Shown piece by piece: positions 8,978-18,111 of a DNA stretch of 64,000 bases; position 1 is the stretch's first letter; every line of letters starts with the position of its first letter. The notes beneath the pieces were generated by a model that saw only the letters and a list, made by a program, of their open reading frames with translations, did not search any database and was not told where the DNA came from. A program made the translations under genes and the position numbers. This DNA is from Thermosaccharophagus gerlachensis. GTDB lineage: Bacteria; Armatimonadota; Fervidibacteria; Fervidibacterales; Thermosaccharophagaceae. Location of the stretch: positions 1 through 64,000 of the forward strand of contig JBGOEV010000006.1 in assembly GCA_041538025.1 (NCBI GenBank), read 5' to 3'.

Positions 8978-9823
8978 ATGGGTTGGCTTAAATGCGGTCG
9001 TCATTCACTGAAGCTTGGTGAGAGGACTTTTATAATGGGCATTTTGAACGTAACTCCGGATTCTTTCTCTGGCGATGGCATATATGGCGATGTTAAGGCA
9101 GCAGTAGCGAAAGCGGTGAAGATGGTTGAAGATGGCGCTGACATCATTGACATTGGTGGTGAATCAACGCGCCCAGGTTCGTTACCTGTGTCTGTGGATG
9201 AGGAGTTGAGGAGGGTGATCCCAGTTATTGAGTGTCTTTCGGAGATTATTGATGTGCCAATCTCGATTGACACCTATAAGCCGAAAGTAGCAAAGGAAGC
9301 GCTTGAAGCTGGTGCTTGCATAGTCAATGATATTTACGGATTGCGCAACGAAGGCTTGAATGAAGGCATGTTGCAAGTCATAGCTGATTACAAACCGACG
9401 GTTGTCATAATGCATATGCAAGGAACGCCTCAAACAATGCAACTTAACCCGCAATATGATGACTGCGTTAGCGAAATAAAATCCTATTTGCATTCCCAAG
9501 CATTAAAGGCAATTGAAGCTGGTTTAACAAAGGAACAGATTATCGTTGACCCGGGGATAGGCTTTGGGAAGCTGCTTGAGCATAACCTTGAAATACTTCG
9601 CAGGCTGGCGGAATTCAAAGAGCTTGGTTTTCCATTGCTCGTTGGGACGTCACGCAAGTCATTCATAGGGCAAGTTTTGAACCTGCCCGTCGAAAGAAGG
9701 ATTTTTGGGACTGCTGCATCAGTTGCTTTAGCCATAGTCAACGGCGCAGATATAGTTAGGGTTCACGATGTTCCAGAGATGGTCCAAGTCGCAAGGCTTG
9801 TAGACGCTATAGTCAGAAGATAG
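8978..9823 (+). CDS. folP: Dihydropteroate synthase
   Basis: FolP condenses 6-hydroxymethyl-dihydropterin diphosphate with p-aminobenzoate in folate synthesis. The 281-residue TIM-barrel protein contains the diagnostic GILNVTPDSFS near residue 21, DIGGESTRPG near 60, HMQGTP, DPGIGFGK and GTSRKSFIG. All sequence landmarks of the pterin and sulfonamide sites appear intact. ATG 8978 sits 6 bp after the peptidase stop and is preceded by GGAGGG. The other folate gene in the window, folC, is about 39 kb away, so folate genes are dispersed here. Confidence 0.97.
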   Translation: MGWLKCGRHSLKLGERTFIMGILNVTPDSFSGDGIYGDVKAAVAKAVKMVEDGADIIDIGGESTRPGSLPVSVDEELRRVIPVIECLSEIIDVPISIDTYKPKVAKEALEAGACIVNDIYGLRNEGLNEGMLQVIADYKPTVVIMHMQGTPQTMQLNPQYDDCVSEIKSYLHSQALKAIEAGLTKEQIIVDPGIGFGKLLEHNLEILRRLAEFKELGFPLLVGTSRKSFIGQVLNLPVERRIFGTAASVALAIVNGADIVRVHDVPEMVQVARLVDAIVRR

Positions 9824-9844
9824 CAGTGCATGGCGGAATTGCTT

Positions 9845-9873
9845 TTGCTAACAAGGTGATCATGTGCTACAAT
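9845..9873 (+). promoter_or_regulatory. Sigma70-type promoter for hsp20 (TTGCTA-17-TACAAT)
   Basis: TTGCTA at 9845-9850 and TACAAT at 9868-9873 are separated by exactly 17 bp, and TGC directly before the -10 box makes an extended -10. Transcription would start about 40 bp before the hsp20 ATG. No CIRCE inverted repeat is visible beside it. Confidence 0.6.
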
Positions 9874-9920
9874 AAAACAATTGGCACAAGAATAACAGCT
9901 TCCTGCGGAGGTGAAGAAGG

Positions 9921-10364
9921 ATGGAGATACGGAGGTGGAGACCATTCGCAGAACTTGAGGCGCTAAGGCGGGAGGTTGATCGTCTCTTCCGTGAAGCGTT
10001 TAGGGAGTTTATGGGTGAGGAACCAATAAGAAGAGGTGCGTGGCTACCTCCAGTAGATGTGTGCGAGACCGAATCAGAGGTTGTAGTTATGATGGAACTC
10101 CCCGGGATAAAGAAGGAAGATGTCACTATTGAGCTGACAGATGATGTGCTTACGATTCGTGGCAAGCGAGAAAGAGTCAGGAAAGAAGGGGAGACATACC
10201 ACATTGTTGAACGAGCTTACGGTGAATTTGAGAGGCGCTTTGACCTTGGTGTGCCGATTGACCGCGAGCGTGTTGAAGCCACATTCAAGGACGGCGTGCT
10301 CACAGTGAGGCTCCCAAAGGCTGAGCGCGTGCGTCCGCGGAGGGTGGAGATAAAAGTAGAGTAA
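9921..10364 (+). CDS. Hsp20 family small heat-shock protein
   Basis: The 147-residue protein has an alpha-crystallin domain at about residues 38-140. It contains PPVDVCETE, MELPGIKKEDV and the signature GVLTVRLPK. The short N-terminal arm is rich in Arg and Glu, and a C-terminal RRVEIKVE stands where an I-x-I/V assembly tail is expected. Small heat-shock proteins form oligomers that hold unfolding proteins in the cytoplasm. A GGAGGTGA site lies just before the ATG, and a good promoter lies at 9845-9873, so it is expressed apart from folP. It is convergent with secF, 24 bp away. Confidence 0.95.
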   Translation: MEIRRWRPFAELEALRREVDRLFREAFREFMGEEPIRRGAWLPPVDVCETESEVVVMMELPGIKKEDVTIELTDDVLTIRGKRERVRKEGETYHIVERAYGEFERRFDLGVPIDRERVEATFKDGVLTVRLPKAERVRPRRVEIKVE

Positions 10365-10388
10365 ACAGTCAATCGCCTGCCCATTAAC

Positions 10389-11552
10389 TCAGTGGCGACG
10401 CTTCTTCTTGCGTTTCCGTTTCTTCGCGTGCCGAATTGCAGAAAGGGCAGTTGCAGCAGATGAAGGAGCAGATGAGGGTTGTGGTGTAACGGTAGCGACC
10501 TCAGTTGATGAGGGTGTTGGTTCCTCTACTGGTTTGCTTACCGTTGTGGGGTGAGCTTTTTCTACGGCTACCTTAGGTGTTACAGGTTGAGTAACACGAA
10601 CCCTTCTTGTTTCCTTACCAAGCAGCTCACGCATAACCAACACAAAAGGAGCTGCTATGAAGATTGATGAGTATGCACCTGATGTGATCCCAACAAGAAG
10701 CGGAAGCGCAAAATCCTTTGCTGCTATTCCACCGTAGAGCAGTATCGCCCAGAGTGGGAATTCAGTTGTCAAGGCGGTGTTAATGCTTCGTGCCATCGTT
10801 TCGATTATGCTGAAATTTGCCACATCGGCGAAAGCCAAATCCTTGTATCGCTTCATGTTCTCCCTTATTCGGTCAAATATGACGACAGTGTCGTTAACCG
10901 AGTATCCTACAATGGTTAGAAGCACTGCCACGAAAGGGCTATTGATCGTGAGGTGTGTAAAAGAAACGAAAGCAAGAACCACAAGGACATCATGTATTAG
11001 TGCAACTATTGCTGCGATCGCAAACAAAGCATCGTAGCGCACCCAGATATACACGAGTATACCAAGCAAACCGAGTATTGTAGCCCTTGCAGCATTAACT
11101 TTGAGTTCTCGCCCTATAACTGGTCCTATCACCTCTGTGCTTTCCTTCTCGGCGCCCTTAAACATGCGGTTTATAACCTCATCAACTATCTTCTCATGCT
11201 CTTTGCTTTGCTCCTCGTCACGAGCCTGTGTTCGTATGATAATAACATCGCCTTCAGAAATCTGTATTACGACATTCCTCAAGCCTGCCTTGGCAAGCTG
11301 TGAGCGTATGTTTGCCGATAGTCTTCTTTCGGCTGCGAATCCGACCGCCACTTTCTTTGGGAGTTTGTATGTGAACTCAGCTCCGCCTGTGAAGTCTAAA
11401 CCGAAATTCAACCTCCCCGGCGTAAGTCCTCCAGTCCACTGCGGTGGTATTACGCCAATGATGCCAAGTAGCATCACGATACCACCTATAGTGAGCCAAA
11501 GCTTGCTCTTGCCCATTAAGTCAGGTTGTATAGATGCCGTCTTACCAACCAT
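10389..11552 (-). CDS. secF: Protein translocase subunit SecF
   Basis: SecF works with SecD to pull exported proteins out of the SecYEG channel using the proton gradient. The 387-residue protein has a first membrane segment, a periplasmic domain, then a five-helix block containing GYSVNDTVVIFDRIRE, the conserved SecF motif. FGLDFTGG near the N terminus is typical of the SecD/F family. After the last helix there is an unusual ~70-residue tail rich in Pro, Thr, Ser and Ala ending in a Lys/Arg run, of unknown purpose. ATG 11552 has GGAGG 8 bp upstream. SecD is directly upstream on the same strand with a 50-bp gap. Confidence 0.95.
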   Translation of the reverse strand: MVGKTASIQPDLMGKSKLWLTIGGIVMLLGIIGVIPPQWTGGLTPGRLNFGLDFTGGAEFTYKLPKKVAVGFAAERRLSANIRSQLAKAGLRNVVIQISEGDVIIIRTQARDEEQSKEHEKIVDEVINRMFKGAEKESTEVIGPVIGRELKVNAARATILGLLGILVYIWVRYDALFAIAAIVALIHDVLVVLAFVSFTHLTINSPFVAVLLTIVGYSVNDTVVIFDRIRENMKRYKDLAFADVANFSIIETMARSINTALTTEFPLWAILLYGGIAAKDFALPLLVGITSGAYSSIFIAAPFVLVMRELLGKETRRVRVTQPVTPKVAVEKAHPTTVSKPVEEPTPSSTEVATVTPQPSSAPSSAATALSAIRHAKKRKRKKKRRH

Positions 11553-11602
11553 AATTGCATTCCTCCCACGTAATGGTTTGACCCTGAACTTCTCATCAAC
11601 TG

Positions 11603-13552
11603 CTATGCCTCACCAAGCTTTAAAAGCCTACGCACCTTAGGGTTATCAAAGAAGGTGAGAAACCAAGAGCGCTTTTGTGCTACTGCTGTGTATGCTGCTC
11701 CCTCAAGCATTGCTCTGGTTGCAACAATAGCGCTAAACATGCTTGCAACCACACCTATGCCCAAAGTGAGAGCGAATCCTTTGACTGGTCCTGTCCCAAA
11801 ATGATAGAGGAAGACACACCCTATAAGCGTTGTAACATTTGCATCAAGTATCGCTGTCCATGCCCTGTTAAAAGCAGTGTCTATTGCCATGCGTAGCGTT
11901 TTTGCCGAACGTAATTCTTCTTTTAAGCGCTCAAAGATGATGATGTTTGCATCAACAGCCATCCCAAGTGAGAGTAGAAAGCCGATCACTCCGGGGAGTG
12001 TAAGTGTTGGTCTCCAGCCCGGTATTGGTGCTGAGAACGCTGAAAGCATAAGCAGTCCATAGAGCATGAGAGCAACGCATGCTATAGCTCCCGGTAGCCT
12101 ATAGTAGATGAGCATGAAAGCCACGATCAAGATAAGCCCTATGATGCCAGCTAACGTGCTTTTGTGTATGACATCCCTACCAAGCGTCGGCGAGATTGTT
12201 TTGCTCCATACGACAGAAACTGGCACCGGTAGCGAACCAGCATCAAGGAGCACTTTCAAATTGCGAGCCTCTTCAAAAGTGAACCTGCCAGTGATAATGC
12301 CATGAGTGCTTATTCTGTCTCTTATGACTGGAGCGCTAATGCACTCTCTATCAAACCAAATTGCAAGGTGACGCCCAATGTTCCTCCCAGTAACTGAGGC
12401 AAACTTTTTTGCGCTTGCGCGTTGGAGAGTAAACGCCACTGCAGGGCGATTCATCTCATCGTATGTGACCCTGCATGGTGGTTTCAAATCCTTTCCAGTT
12501 ATCACCAGCTCCGACTCAAGGTAGACTTGCATGGGGGGTATTGTATTTCCACGCTCATCCTTGAACACCGTTTTACCGCCCTCTTCAGTAACCTTGTATT
12601 TCGTTGGGACAAGCTTTAGCTCAAGTATGGCTGTCTGACCGATAAGCTTCACTGCTTCCACAGCATGTTTCAAGCCCGGAAGCTCAACAACTATCTTATC
12701 CTCGCCATGCCTATAAATCTGAGATTCTGCAACACCGTATTTGTCCACACGCCTTCTAATGATTTCAATGACAGTGCCAATGACATCGGGAGAAAATGGA
12801 TACAGCTTTGGTTTTGCTGCCTCTTCAACACTGCCAACGACTCTCCTCAATACTGACCTGATGAGTATAGCTTGCTTGCTTAACTCACTTTTGTTCCTTG
12901 CTTGAGTGCGTATTGTTATAAACTGCCCAGTTGCTTCATCAATGAAGAGCTCAAATTCGCTAAGTCCTCTTTTCCTCAGCTCAGTTATCAGCTTATGGCG
13001 GATTGGTATTCGCTTTTCTGGTGCTTTACCTATCGGCTTTTCAAGCTTATATTGCAGTTCGGCTCGCTTGCACTGCAATACAACTCTCACACCACCTTGT
13101 AAATCAAGACCTAAGTTAAGTTTTGGTTTCGGGACAAGTATCGTTAAGGCACCAAGCTTTAAGAGTGGTCGGACACCGACCTCCCTCTCCGTGCCTTCAA
13201 TTAAGACGGCTGTTGGTAAATGCTTGCTTAAGAGCTTCAAGATTTTATCGCGCATCCTTAGCGCTTCACCTTTACTTTGTGCTTCACCCCTGATTACGAG
13301 GATGTGCTCGCCAACCAATTCAGCATCGGTCATCTCAAGCTTCGCATCAACGAGCTTGTCCTCTATTTCTTGGTCAAGTGTTTTCCCCTGTGGTGCAAGC
13401 TTAGATGCAGGTTCACCCAGCTCAAAACGCATTGTCAGTTCAACCCTGTATTCTTCAACTTCACCGAAACGCACAGGCTTGAAAGCCACAAAGGAGGCAA
13501 TCAGCATAACACCAACAACAAGGAGCAAATATTGCTTCACCCTTCTGGGCAT
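11603..13552 (-). CDS. secD: Protein translocase subunit SecD
   Basis: The 649-residue membrane protein has the SecD arrangement: an N-terminal helix, a large periplasmic domain beginning around LNLGLDLQGGVRV, and a C-terminal RND-like six-helix block. That block carries GMAVDANIIIFERLKEEL, whose Asp is the conserved proton-path residue in the family. It pairs with SecF to drive late steps of Sec export. GGGGGTGAG precedes the start; ATG 13552 has a 6-bp spacing while the GTG three bases earlier is too close, so ATG is chosen. No yajC is present between it and the divergent riboflavin genes. Confidence 0.96.
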   Translation of the reverse strand: MPRRVKQYLLLVVGVMLIASFVAFKPVRFGEVEEYRVELTMRFELGEPASKLAPQGKTLDQEIEDKLVDAKLEMTDAELVGEHILVIRGEAQSKGEALRMRDKILKLLSKHLPTAVLIEGTEREVGVRPLLKLGALTILVPKPKLNLGLDLQGGVRVVLQCKRAELQYKLEKPIGKAPEKRIPIRHKLITELRKRGLSEFELFIDEATGQFITIRTQARNKSELSKQAILIRSVLRRVVGSVEEAAKPKLYPFSPDVIGTVIEIIRRRVDKYGVAESQIYRHGEDKIVVELPGLKHAVEAVKLIGQTAILELKLVPTKYKVTEEGGKTVFKDERGNTIPPMQVYLESELVITGKDLKPPCRVTYDEMNRPAVAFTLQRASAKKFASVTGRNIGRHLAIWFDRECISAPVIRDRISTHGIITGRFTFEEARNLKVLLDAGSLPVPVSVVWSKTISPTLGRDVIHKSTLAGIIGLILIVAFMLIYYRLPGAIACVALMLYGLLMLSAFSAPIPGWRPTLTLPGVIGFLLSLGMAVDANIIIFERLKEELRSAKTLRMAIDTAFNRAWTAILDANVTTLIGCVFLYHFGTGPVKGFALTLGIGVVASMFSAIVATRAMLEGAAYTAVAQKRSWFLTFFDNPKVRRLLKLGEA

Positions 13553-13753
13553 CACAAACTCACCCCCATGTTACGAAGAGAAACGCCTTATAGCTTGCAC
13601 TACCCACAACATTAACGCTATCTAACGCGCTTTTGTGTCATCCTAAATGCAAATGGGGCATAAATACTGCAAGCCAACTAAATTGTAACGCACGGCAGAA
13701 AGCTCGTTTGCTCTTTTTCCCTTTGACGAGCTTTTCTTGAGGTGAGCGCATTG

Positions 13754-14890
13754 ATGGCATGTGGTGTATTTGATCGTGAGGATGTCGGATGGATGCGTCT
13801 TGCTCTGAAGCTCGCCAAGAAGATGAAAGGACAGACAGCTCCCAATCCATGCGTTGGTGCAGTGCTCGTTAAAGATGGAAAGCTTATAGCGAGTGGTTAC
13901 CACAAAGGCGCTGGAACACCTCATGCAGAGATAGTTGCATTGAGGAAGGCAGGGGAGAGGGCTGCTGGCTGCACACTTTATGTAACACTTGAGCCATGCT
14001 GTCATTACGGGCGCACACCACCATGTGTTGATGCAATAATCGCTGCCAAGGTGAAGCGAGTAGTGGCAGCAACAGTTGATCCAAACCCGTTGGTAAACGG
14101 TAACGGCATTAAAAAGCTTTTGGAAGCTGGAGTTGAAGTTACAGTTGGGGTCCTTGAGGATGAAGCCAAAGCATTGATTGAAGATTTCGCAAAATACATT
14201 ACAACTGGCATGCCATTTGTTACGCTCAAACTCGCTTCAAGCCTTGATGGCAAAATAGCAACGAAGCTTGGTGATGCACGCTGGATAACATGCGAAGCAT
14301 CAAGGAAGATAGCGCATATGCTACGAAGGGAACATGCTGCCGTCATGGTTGGAGTAAACACAGCCATAAATGATGATCCAGAGCTTACAGTGAGATTGGT
14401 CAAAGTTCGGCGTCAACCAATACGAATCGTCGTTGATAGCAAAGCCAAACTGCCAACCTCAAGCAAGCTCTGTAAAACATTGGATAAAGCACCTCTGTGG
14501 CTCGCCACAACAAAACATGCCGATAAAAGGAAGCTTGAAGAGCTTGAAAAGTTGGGCGTGAAGATACTGATCGTGGATGACCAGAACGATAAAGTTGATA
14601 TGGTCAGCCTAATGAGGAAGCTTGGAGAAATGGGTGTTATGAGCCTGCTCATTGAAGGTGGTGGTGAGATTGCCTGGTCTGCGCTGAAAGCGAGTATCGT
14701 TGATAGGGTTGTTTGGTTTATCGCACCAATCATAATCGGTGGTAGGGATGCAAAGCATTCCGTTGCTGGTGAAGGTGTTGAGAAACTCTCCGATGCATTC
14801 AGACTACACAAAATGAAAATCAGAAGGATAGGATGTGAATTGCTTATTGACGGGAGGCTTGAGAAGCAGTCGATAACCCATATGCCATAA
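13754..14890 (+). CDS. ribD: Riboflavin biosynthesis deaminase/reductase RibD
   Basis: RibD converts the first pyrimidine intermediate of riboflavin synthesis by deamination and then side-chain reduction. The N-terminal cytidine-deaminase-type domain shows PHAEIVAL and PCCHYGRTPPC (zinc ligands His, Cys, Cys) within the first 95 residues. The C-terminal domain (~145-370) has LKLASSLDGKIA and LLIEGGGEIAWS, the reductase NADPH-site motifs. The length of 378 residues is normal. GAGGTGA at 13738-13744 points to ATG 13754, or TTG 13751, rather than an in-frame GTG at 13742 that overlaps the site. It leads a ribD-ribE-ribBA operon; no FMN riboswitch was recognised upstream. Confidence 0.96.
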   Translation: MACGVFDREDVGWMRLALKLAKKMKGQTAPNPCVGAVLVKDGKLIASGYHKGAGTPHAEIVALRKAGERAAGCTLYVTLEPCCHYGRTPPCVDAIIAAKVKRVVAATVDPNPLVNGNGIKKLLEAGVEVTVGVLEDEAKALIEDFAKYITTGMPFVTLKLASSLDGKIATKLGDARWITCEASRKIAHMLRREHAAVMVGVNTAINDDPELTVRLVKVRRQPIRIVVDSKAKLPTSSKLCKTLDKAPLWLATTKHADKRKLEELEKLGVKILIVDDQNDKVDMVSLMRKLGEMGVMSLLIEGGGEIAWSALKASIVDRVVWFIAPIIIGGRDAKHSVAGEGVEKLSDAFRLHKMKIRRIGCELLIDGRLEKQSITHMP

Positions 14891-14939
14891 TAGGCAAATG
14901 AGCCAAATTTCTTTCCCGAAGGAAACAGGGGGTAGAAGG

Positions 14940-15587
14940 ATGTTTACAGGCATCGTTGAAGAAGTGGGGCAAGTAACCCACATTGAGCGCTACGGTGGTA
15001 GCGCAAGGATATCAATTGCAGCAAGGCTTGTGCTTGGGGACTTGAAAGCTGGTGATAGTATCAATGTCAACGGTGCATGCCTAACAGTTGTGAGCAAGTC
15101 TGCATCACAATTCCAAGTTGATGTTATGGAAGAGACAATGCTGAGGACAAACCTTGGCTACTTGAAAGTCGGCGACAAGGTCAACCTTGAAAGGGCATTG
15201 CCTGTTACTGGGCGTTTTGGAGGGCACTTCGTTCAAGGGCATGTTGACGGGACAGGAGTTGTTGCAAGTATACAGAAGTTGCAGCGTTCATGGGTTGTAA
15301 AAATAAACTGCGATGAAGGGTTAACTCGCTTCATGGTTCCAAAAGGCTCTGTGGCTGTTGATGGTGTGAGCTTAACGACTATTGATTGTGGCAAGGGTTG
15401 GTTTACGGTCGCATTGATACCATACACATTGCACACAACCACGCTCGGAACAAAACGCGCCGGTGACGTTGTCAACATTGAAGTTGACTTGCTCGCAAAA
15501 TATATCCACAAGCTCTTGCAAGCGCATTCAAGCCTGAAGGAAGGTAAGGATGATGATAGCCTCATTGAGCTCATTAAAGGCTTTTGA
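14940..15587 (+). CDS. ribE: Riboflavin synthase alpha subunit
   Basis: The enzyme dismutates two 6,7-dimethyl-8-ribityllumazine molecules to riboflavin. The 215-residue protein begins with the family-typical MFTGIVEE, which fixes the start at ATG 14940, preceded by an AGGGGGTAGAAGG stretch. Two lumazine-binding repeats of about 97 residues follow, each with a GxFxGHFVQGHVDG- or GVSLTT-type landmark (GGHFVQGHVDG near residue 97, VDGVSLTT near 140). The lumazine synthase gene ribH, needed to supply the substrate, is not in the window. It lies between ribD and ribBA. Confidence 0.96.
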   Translation: MFTGIVEEVGQVTHIERYGGSARISIAARLVLGDLKAGDSINVNGACLTVVSKSASQFQVDVMEETMLRTNLGYLKVGDKVNLERALPVTGRFGGHFVQGHVDGTGVVASIQKLQRSWVVKINCDEGLTRFMVPKGSVAVDGVSLTTIDCGKGWFTVALIPYTLHTTTLGTKRAGDVVNIEVDLLAKYIHKLLQAHSSLKEGKDDDSLIELIKGF

Positions 15588-15601
15588 GCAGGTGAGGGGA
15601 C

Positions 15602-16810
15602 ATGCCAAGGGCAACTATTGAGGAAGCGATTGAAGCTTTCAAGCGCGGTGAATTCCTGATCATTGTTGACGATGAGGAGAGGGAGAATGAAGGTGACTTA
15701 GTTATAGCTGCTGAGAAGGTTACGCCTGAGGCAATCAACTTTATGCTTAAACATGGCAGAGGTCTTGTATGCCTTGCTATCATCGGGCAAAGGCTGGACG
15801 AGCTTAACATACCACCGATGGTGTCAAACAACACAGACCCATTTGGGTCAGCATTTGCTATCTCAGTTGATGCACACCCAAAATTTGGTGTCACAACTGG
15901 GATATCAGCTCATGACCGTGCCACAACAATCAAAGTCATAATTGATCCAAACACGAAACCGTCTGACTTAACTCGTCCTGGGCATATCTTTCCTTTGCGC
16001 TACCGTGAAGGTGGCGTGCTTAGGAGGGCTGGGCATACAGAAGCAGCTGTTGATATGGCGAAGTTAGCTGGTCTATATCCAGCTGCTGTAATATGCGAGA
16101 TATTGCGTGAGGATGGTTCGATGGCGAGGTTGCCAGACTTGGAACGCTTCTCCGATGAGCATGGAATAAAGCTCATCACAATCGCAGACCTTATAGCCTA
16201 CAGAAGGCGAACAGAGAAACTTATTCGTAAAGTGGCAAAGGCAAACTTCCCAACACCATTTGGTGATTTTGTCCTGCACGCATATGAGAGCCTGATAGAT
16301 GGGACACCATACATTGCGCTTGTTATGGGGGAGATAAACCCAGAGGAGCCAGTGCTTGTGAGGGTTCATTCAGCTTGCATCACTGGCGATGCGTTGTTTT
16401 CGTTGCGCTGTGATTGTGGGATGCAGTTAAGAATGGCTCTTGAAATGATTGCGAAGGAGGGGAAAGGAGTCCTCGTCTACATATCGCAGCACGAAGGTCG
16501 TGGGATAGGTTTGCTGAACAAGCTAAAAGCTTATGAGCTTCAAGATAAAGGATGTGACACAGTTGATGCAAACTTACACCTTGGCTATCCACCGGATATC
16601 AGAGATTACGGGCTTGGTGCTCAAGTGCTATACGACCTTGGTGTCCGAAAGATGAGACTGATGACGAACAACCCTGCAAAGAGGGCAGGGCTATCAGGCT
16701 ATGGGCTTGAAGTTGTTGAGCGCATCCCTTTGCAGGTCACACCTAACGACATAAACAGGGATTACCTAAAAGCAAAGAGAGATAGGCTTGGGCATTTGAT
16801 AGATGTATGA
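15602..16810 (+). CDS. ribBA: Bifunctional DHBP synthase/GTP cyclohydrolase II
   Basis: This fusion supplies both precursors of riboflavin. The N-terminal domain (~1-200) makes 3,4-dihydroxy-2-butanone 4-phosphate from ribulose 5-phosphate and shows DDEERENEGDL near residue 21. The C-terminal domain (~205-402) opens GTP and shows the zinc-site cysteines in CITGDALFSLRCDCG and the GRGIGL motif. All key residues look intact. ATG 15602 follows AGGTGAGGGGAC. The gene closes the riboflavin operon and converges on an MFS transporter. Confidence 0.97.
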   Translation: MPRATIEEAIEAFKRGEFLIIVDDEERENEGDLVIAAEKVTPEAINFMLKHGRGLVCLAIIGQRLDELNIPPMVSNNTDPFGSAFAISVDAHPKFGVTTGISAHDRATTIKVIIDPNTKPSDLTRPGHIFPLRYREGGVLRRAGHTEAAVDMAKLAGLYPAAVICEILREDGSMARLPDLERFSDEHGIKLITIADLIAYRRRTEKLIRKVAKANFPTPFGDFVLHAYESLIDGTPYIALVMGEINPEEPVLVRVHSACITGDALFSLRCDCGMQLRMALEMIAKEGKGVLVYISQHEGRGIGLLNKLKAYELQDKGCDTVDANLHLGYPPDIRDYGLGAQVLYDLGVRKMRLMTNNPAKRAGLSGYGLEVVERIPLQVTPNDINRDYLKAKRDRLGHLIDV

Positions 16811-16842
16811 AAGCCTCAAACACAAAGCAGAGGTTGAAGCTT

Positions 16843-18027
16843 TCATCTCACTTTCACAAGCAGTGTCAGAGCTGCAAGGGAAGATAGAAGCGCATAAATG
16901 CTGAAGGCAACTGATGCTCCAAACTTGTTCCACAGTAATCCGAAGAGCAAGCTTGCAGGAAGCACCCCGATGCCGACTACAAAGTGAAATGCACCATACC
17001 CACTGCCACGCATTTCCTGTTGAGTTAAATCAGCGACGAGTGCCCTCTCAGTTCCTTCAACCATGCCAAAGTAAAGACCATAAAAGGTGAAGAGGAGCCA
17101 AATGTGAATTTGTGAAGACGCAAACCCGAACCCAGCATATGCACCTGCATATATGAGCCATCCCAAAGAGAGCACATTCACACGCCCAAAGTAATCCGAG
17201 AGAACCCCACCGGGGATAGAAGAGACGCTTTTAACAATGTGGAGCCATGTCCAAAGCACAGGTATGAGGTAAGATGGCACATTGCACTCACCAGCGCGCA
17301 GTAAAAGGAAAGCATCGCTTGAGTTGCTCAGGGTGAAAATAAACATGGCGAGCAAGAACCAGCGGAAACGCGCTTCAAAATTTGTCAGGTTGATTTTCAA
17401 ATTATGCGAACGGCGTTTTGTTTGTTTTACAGTTCTTGTGCTTACGCCCAGCCAGAGAACAAGAAGCGATGCAACTGCTGGAATTGAAGCGAGGAGAAAA
17501 ACAAGCCTGTAGTTTTTTGGTGCGAAATAAAGAACAGCGGATGCCATAAGTGGACCGATAAGTGCGCCAACATGGTCAAGCGCCCTTTGGAAGCCAAAAG
17601 CAGCTCCAAGCATGTTCTCGGGAGATATGTTTGCTATGAGTGCATCCCTTGGCGAAGTCCTTACACCTTTTCCGACTCTGTCAACGAAGCGCAAAAGCAG
17701 CACCTGCCATGCTGCATTTACGAAAGCCATGATAGGGCGAGTCAGGCATGCAAGTGCATAACCGACAAATACAAGTAACTTGTGCCTGCCTATAACATCT
17801 GAGAGCCAGCCTGAGGCAAGCTTAAGCAAGCTTGCTGTCGTCTCAGCTATGCCCTCAAGCAGACCGATGAACACAAAAGAGGCTCTAAGTTCTTGCCTGA
17901 GGAAGAGAGGCAGGAGTGGATAAATCATTTCGCTGCTCGCGTCGTTCAGCAAGCTGACGAGCGAGAGAGCTTTCACAGGTGTCGGTATCCCTTTTATCAC
18001 ATCCCAAAAGTTTCTCCATGTGTGCAT
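16843..18027 (-). CDS. Major facilitator superfamily transporter
   Basis: The 394-residue protein is a 12-helix MFS permease by its hydrophobic pattern. LSLVSLLNDASSEMIYPLLP opens the first helix, and a GRHKLL-type loop follows helix 2 (A-motif region GWLSDVIGRHK). The first-helix NDxxSEM motif is typical of a subgroup of bacterial MFS proteins of unknown substrate. The substrate cannot be named from sequence. The gene is convergent with ribBA, but nothing in it suggests flavin transport. The DUF1080 gene upstream on the same strand is 84 bp away. Confidence 0.85.
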   Translation of the reverse strand: MHTWRNFWDVIKGIPTPVKALSLVSLLNDASSEMIYPLLPLFLRQELRASFVFIGLLEGIAETTASLLKLASGWLSDVIGRHKLLVFVGYALACLTRPIMAFVNAAWQVLLLRFVDRVGKGVRTSPRDALIANISPENMLGAAFGFQRALDHVGALIGPLMASAVLYFAPKNYRLVFLLASIPAVASLLVLWLGVSTRTVKQTKRRSHNLKINLTNFEARFRWFLLAMFIFTLSNSSDAFLLLRAGECNVPSYLIPVLWTWLHIVKSVSSIPGGVLSDYFGRVNVLSLGWLIYAGAYAGFGFASSQIHIWLLFTFYGLYFGMVEGTERALVADLTQQEMRGSGYGAFHFVVGIGVLPASLLFGLLWNKFGASVAFSIYALLSSLAALTLLVKVR

Positions 18028-18111
18028 GACTGCGCTGTCTCCCTTTTGAGAAGGCAGGAAAAGCCAATAAAGGGTGGTGAGCTCTTTTAACCTTTGCCGG
18101 GTGTGCTCAGC

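Noticed and set aside
12906..13625. A 239-codon plus-strand frame opposite secD
   Set aside because: It covers conserved secD coding sequence, has Ser-rich low-information content typical of antisense frames and no start signal.
13556..13753. Possible FMN riboswitch before ribD
   Set aside because: The conserved RFN element elements (such as the AGGGTGAAATTCC-type segment) were not found; only weak AT-rich hexamers are present.
16807..16846. ATGAAAGC...GCTTTCAT inverted repeat between convergent ribBA and the MFS gene as a terminator
   Set aside because: The 8-bp stem is AT-rich, has a 24-base loop, overlaps the coding ends and lacks a T run on either strand.
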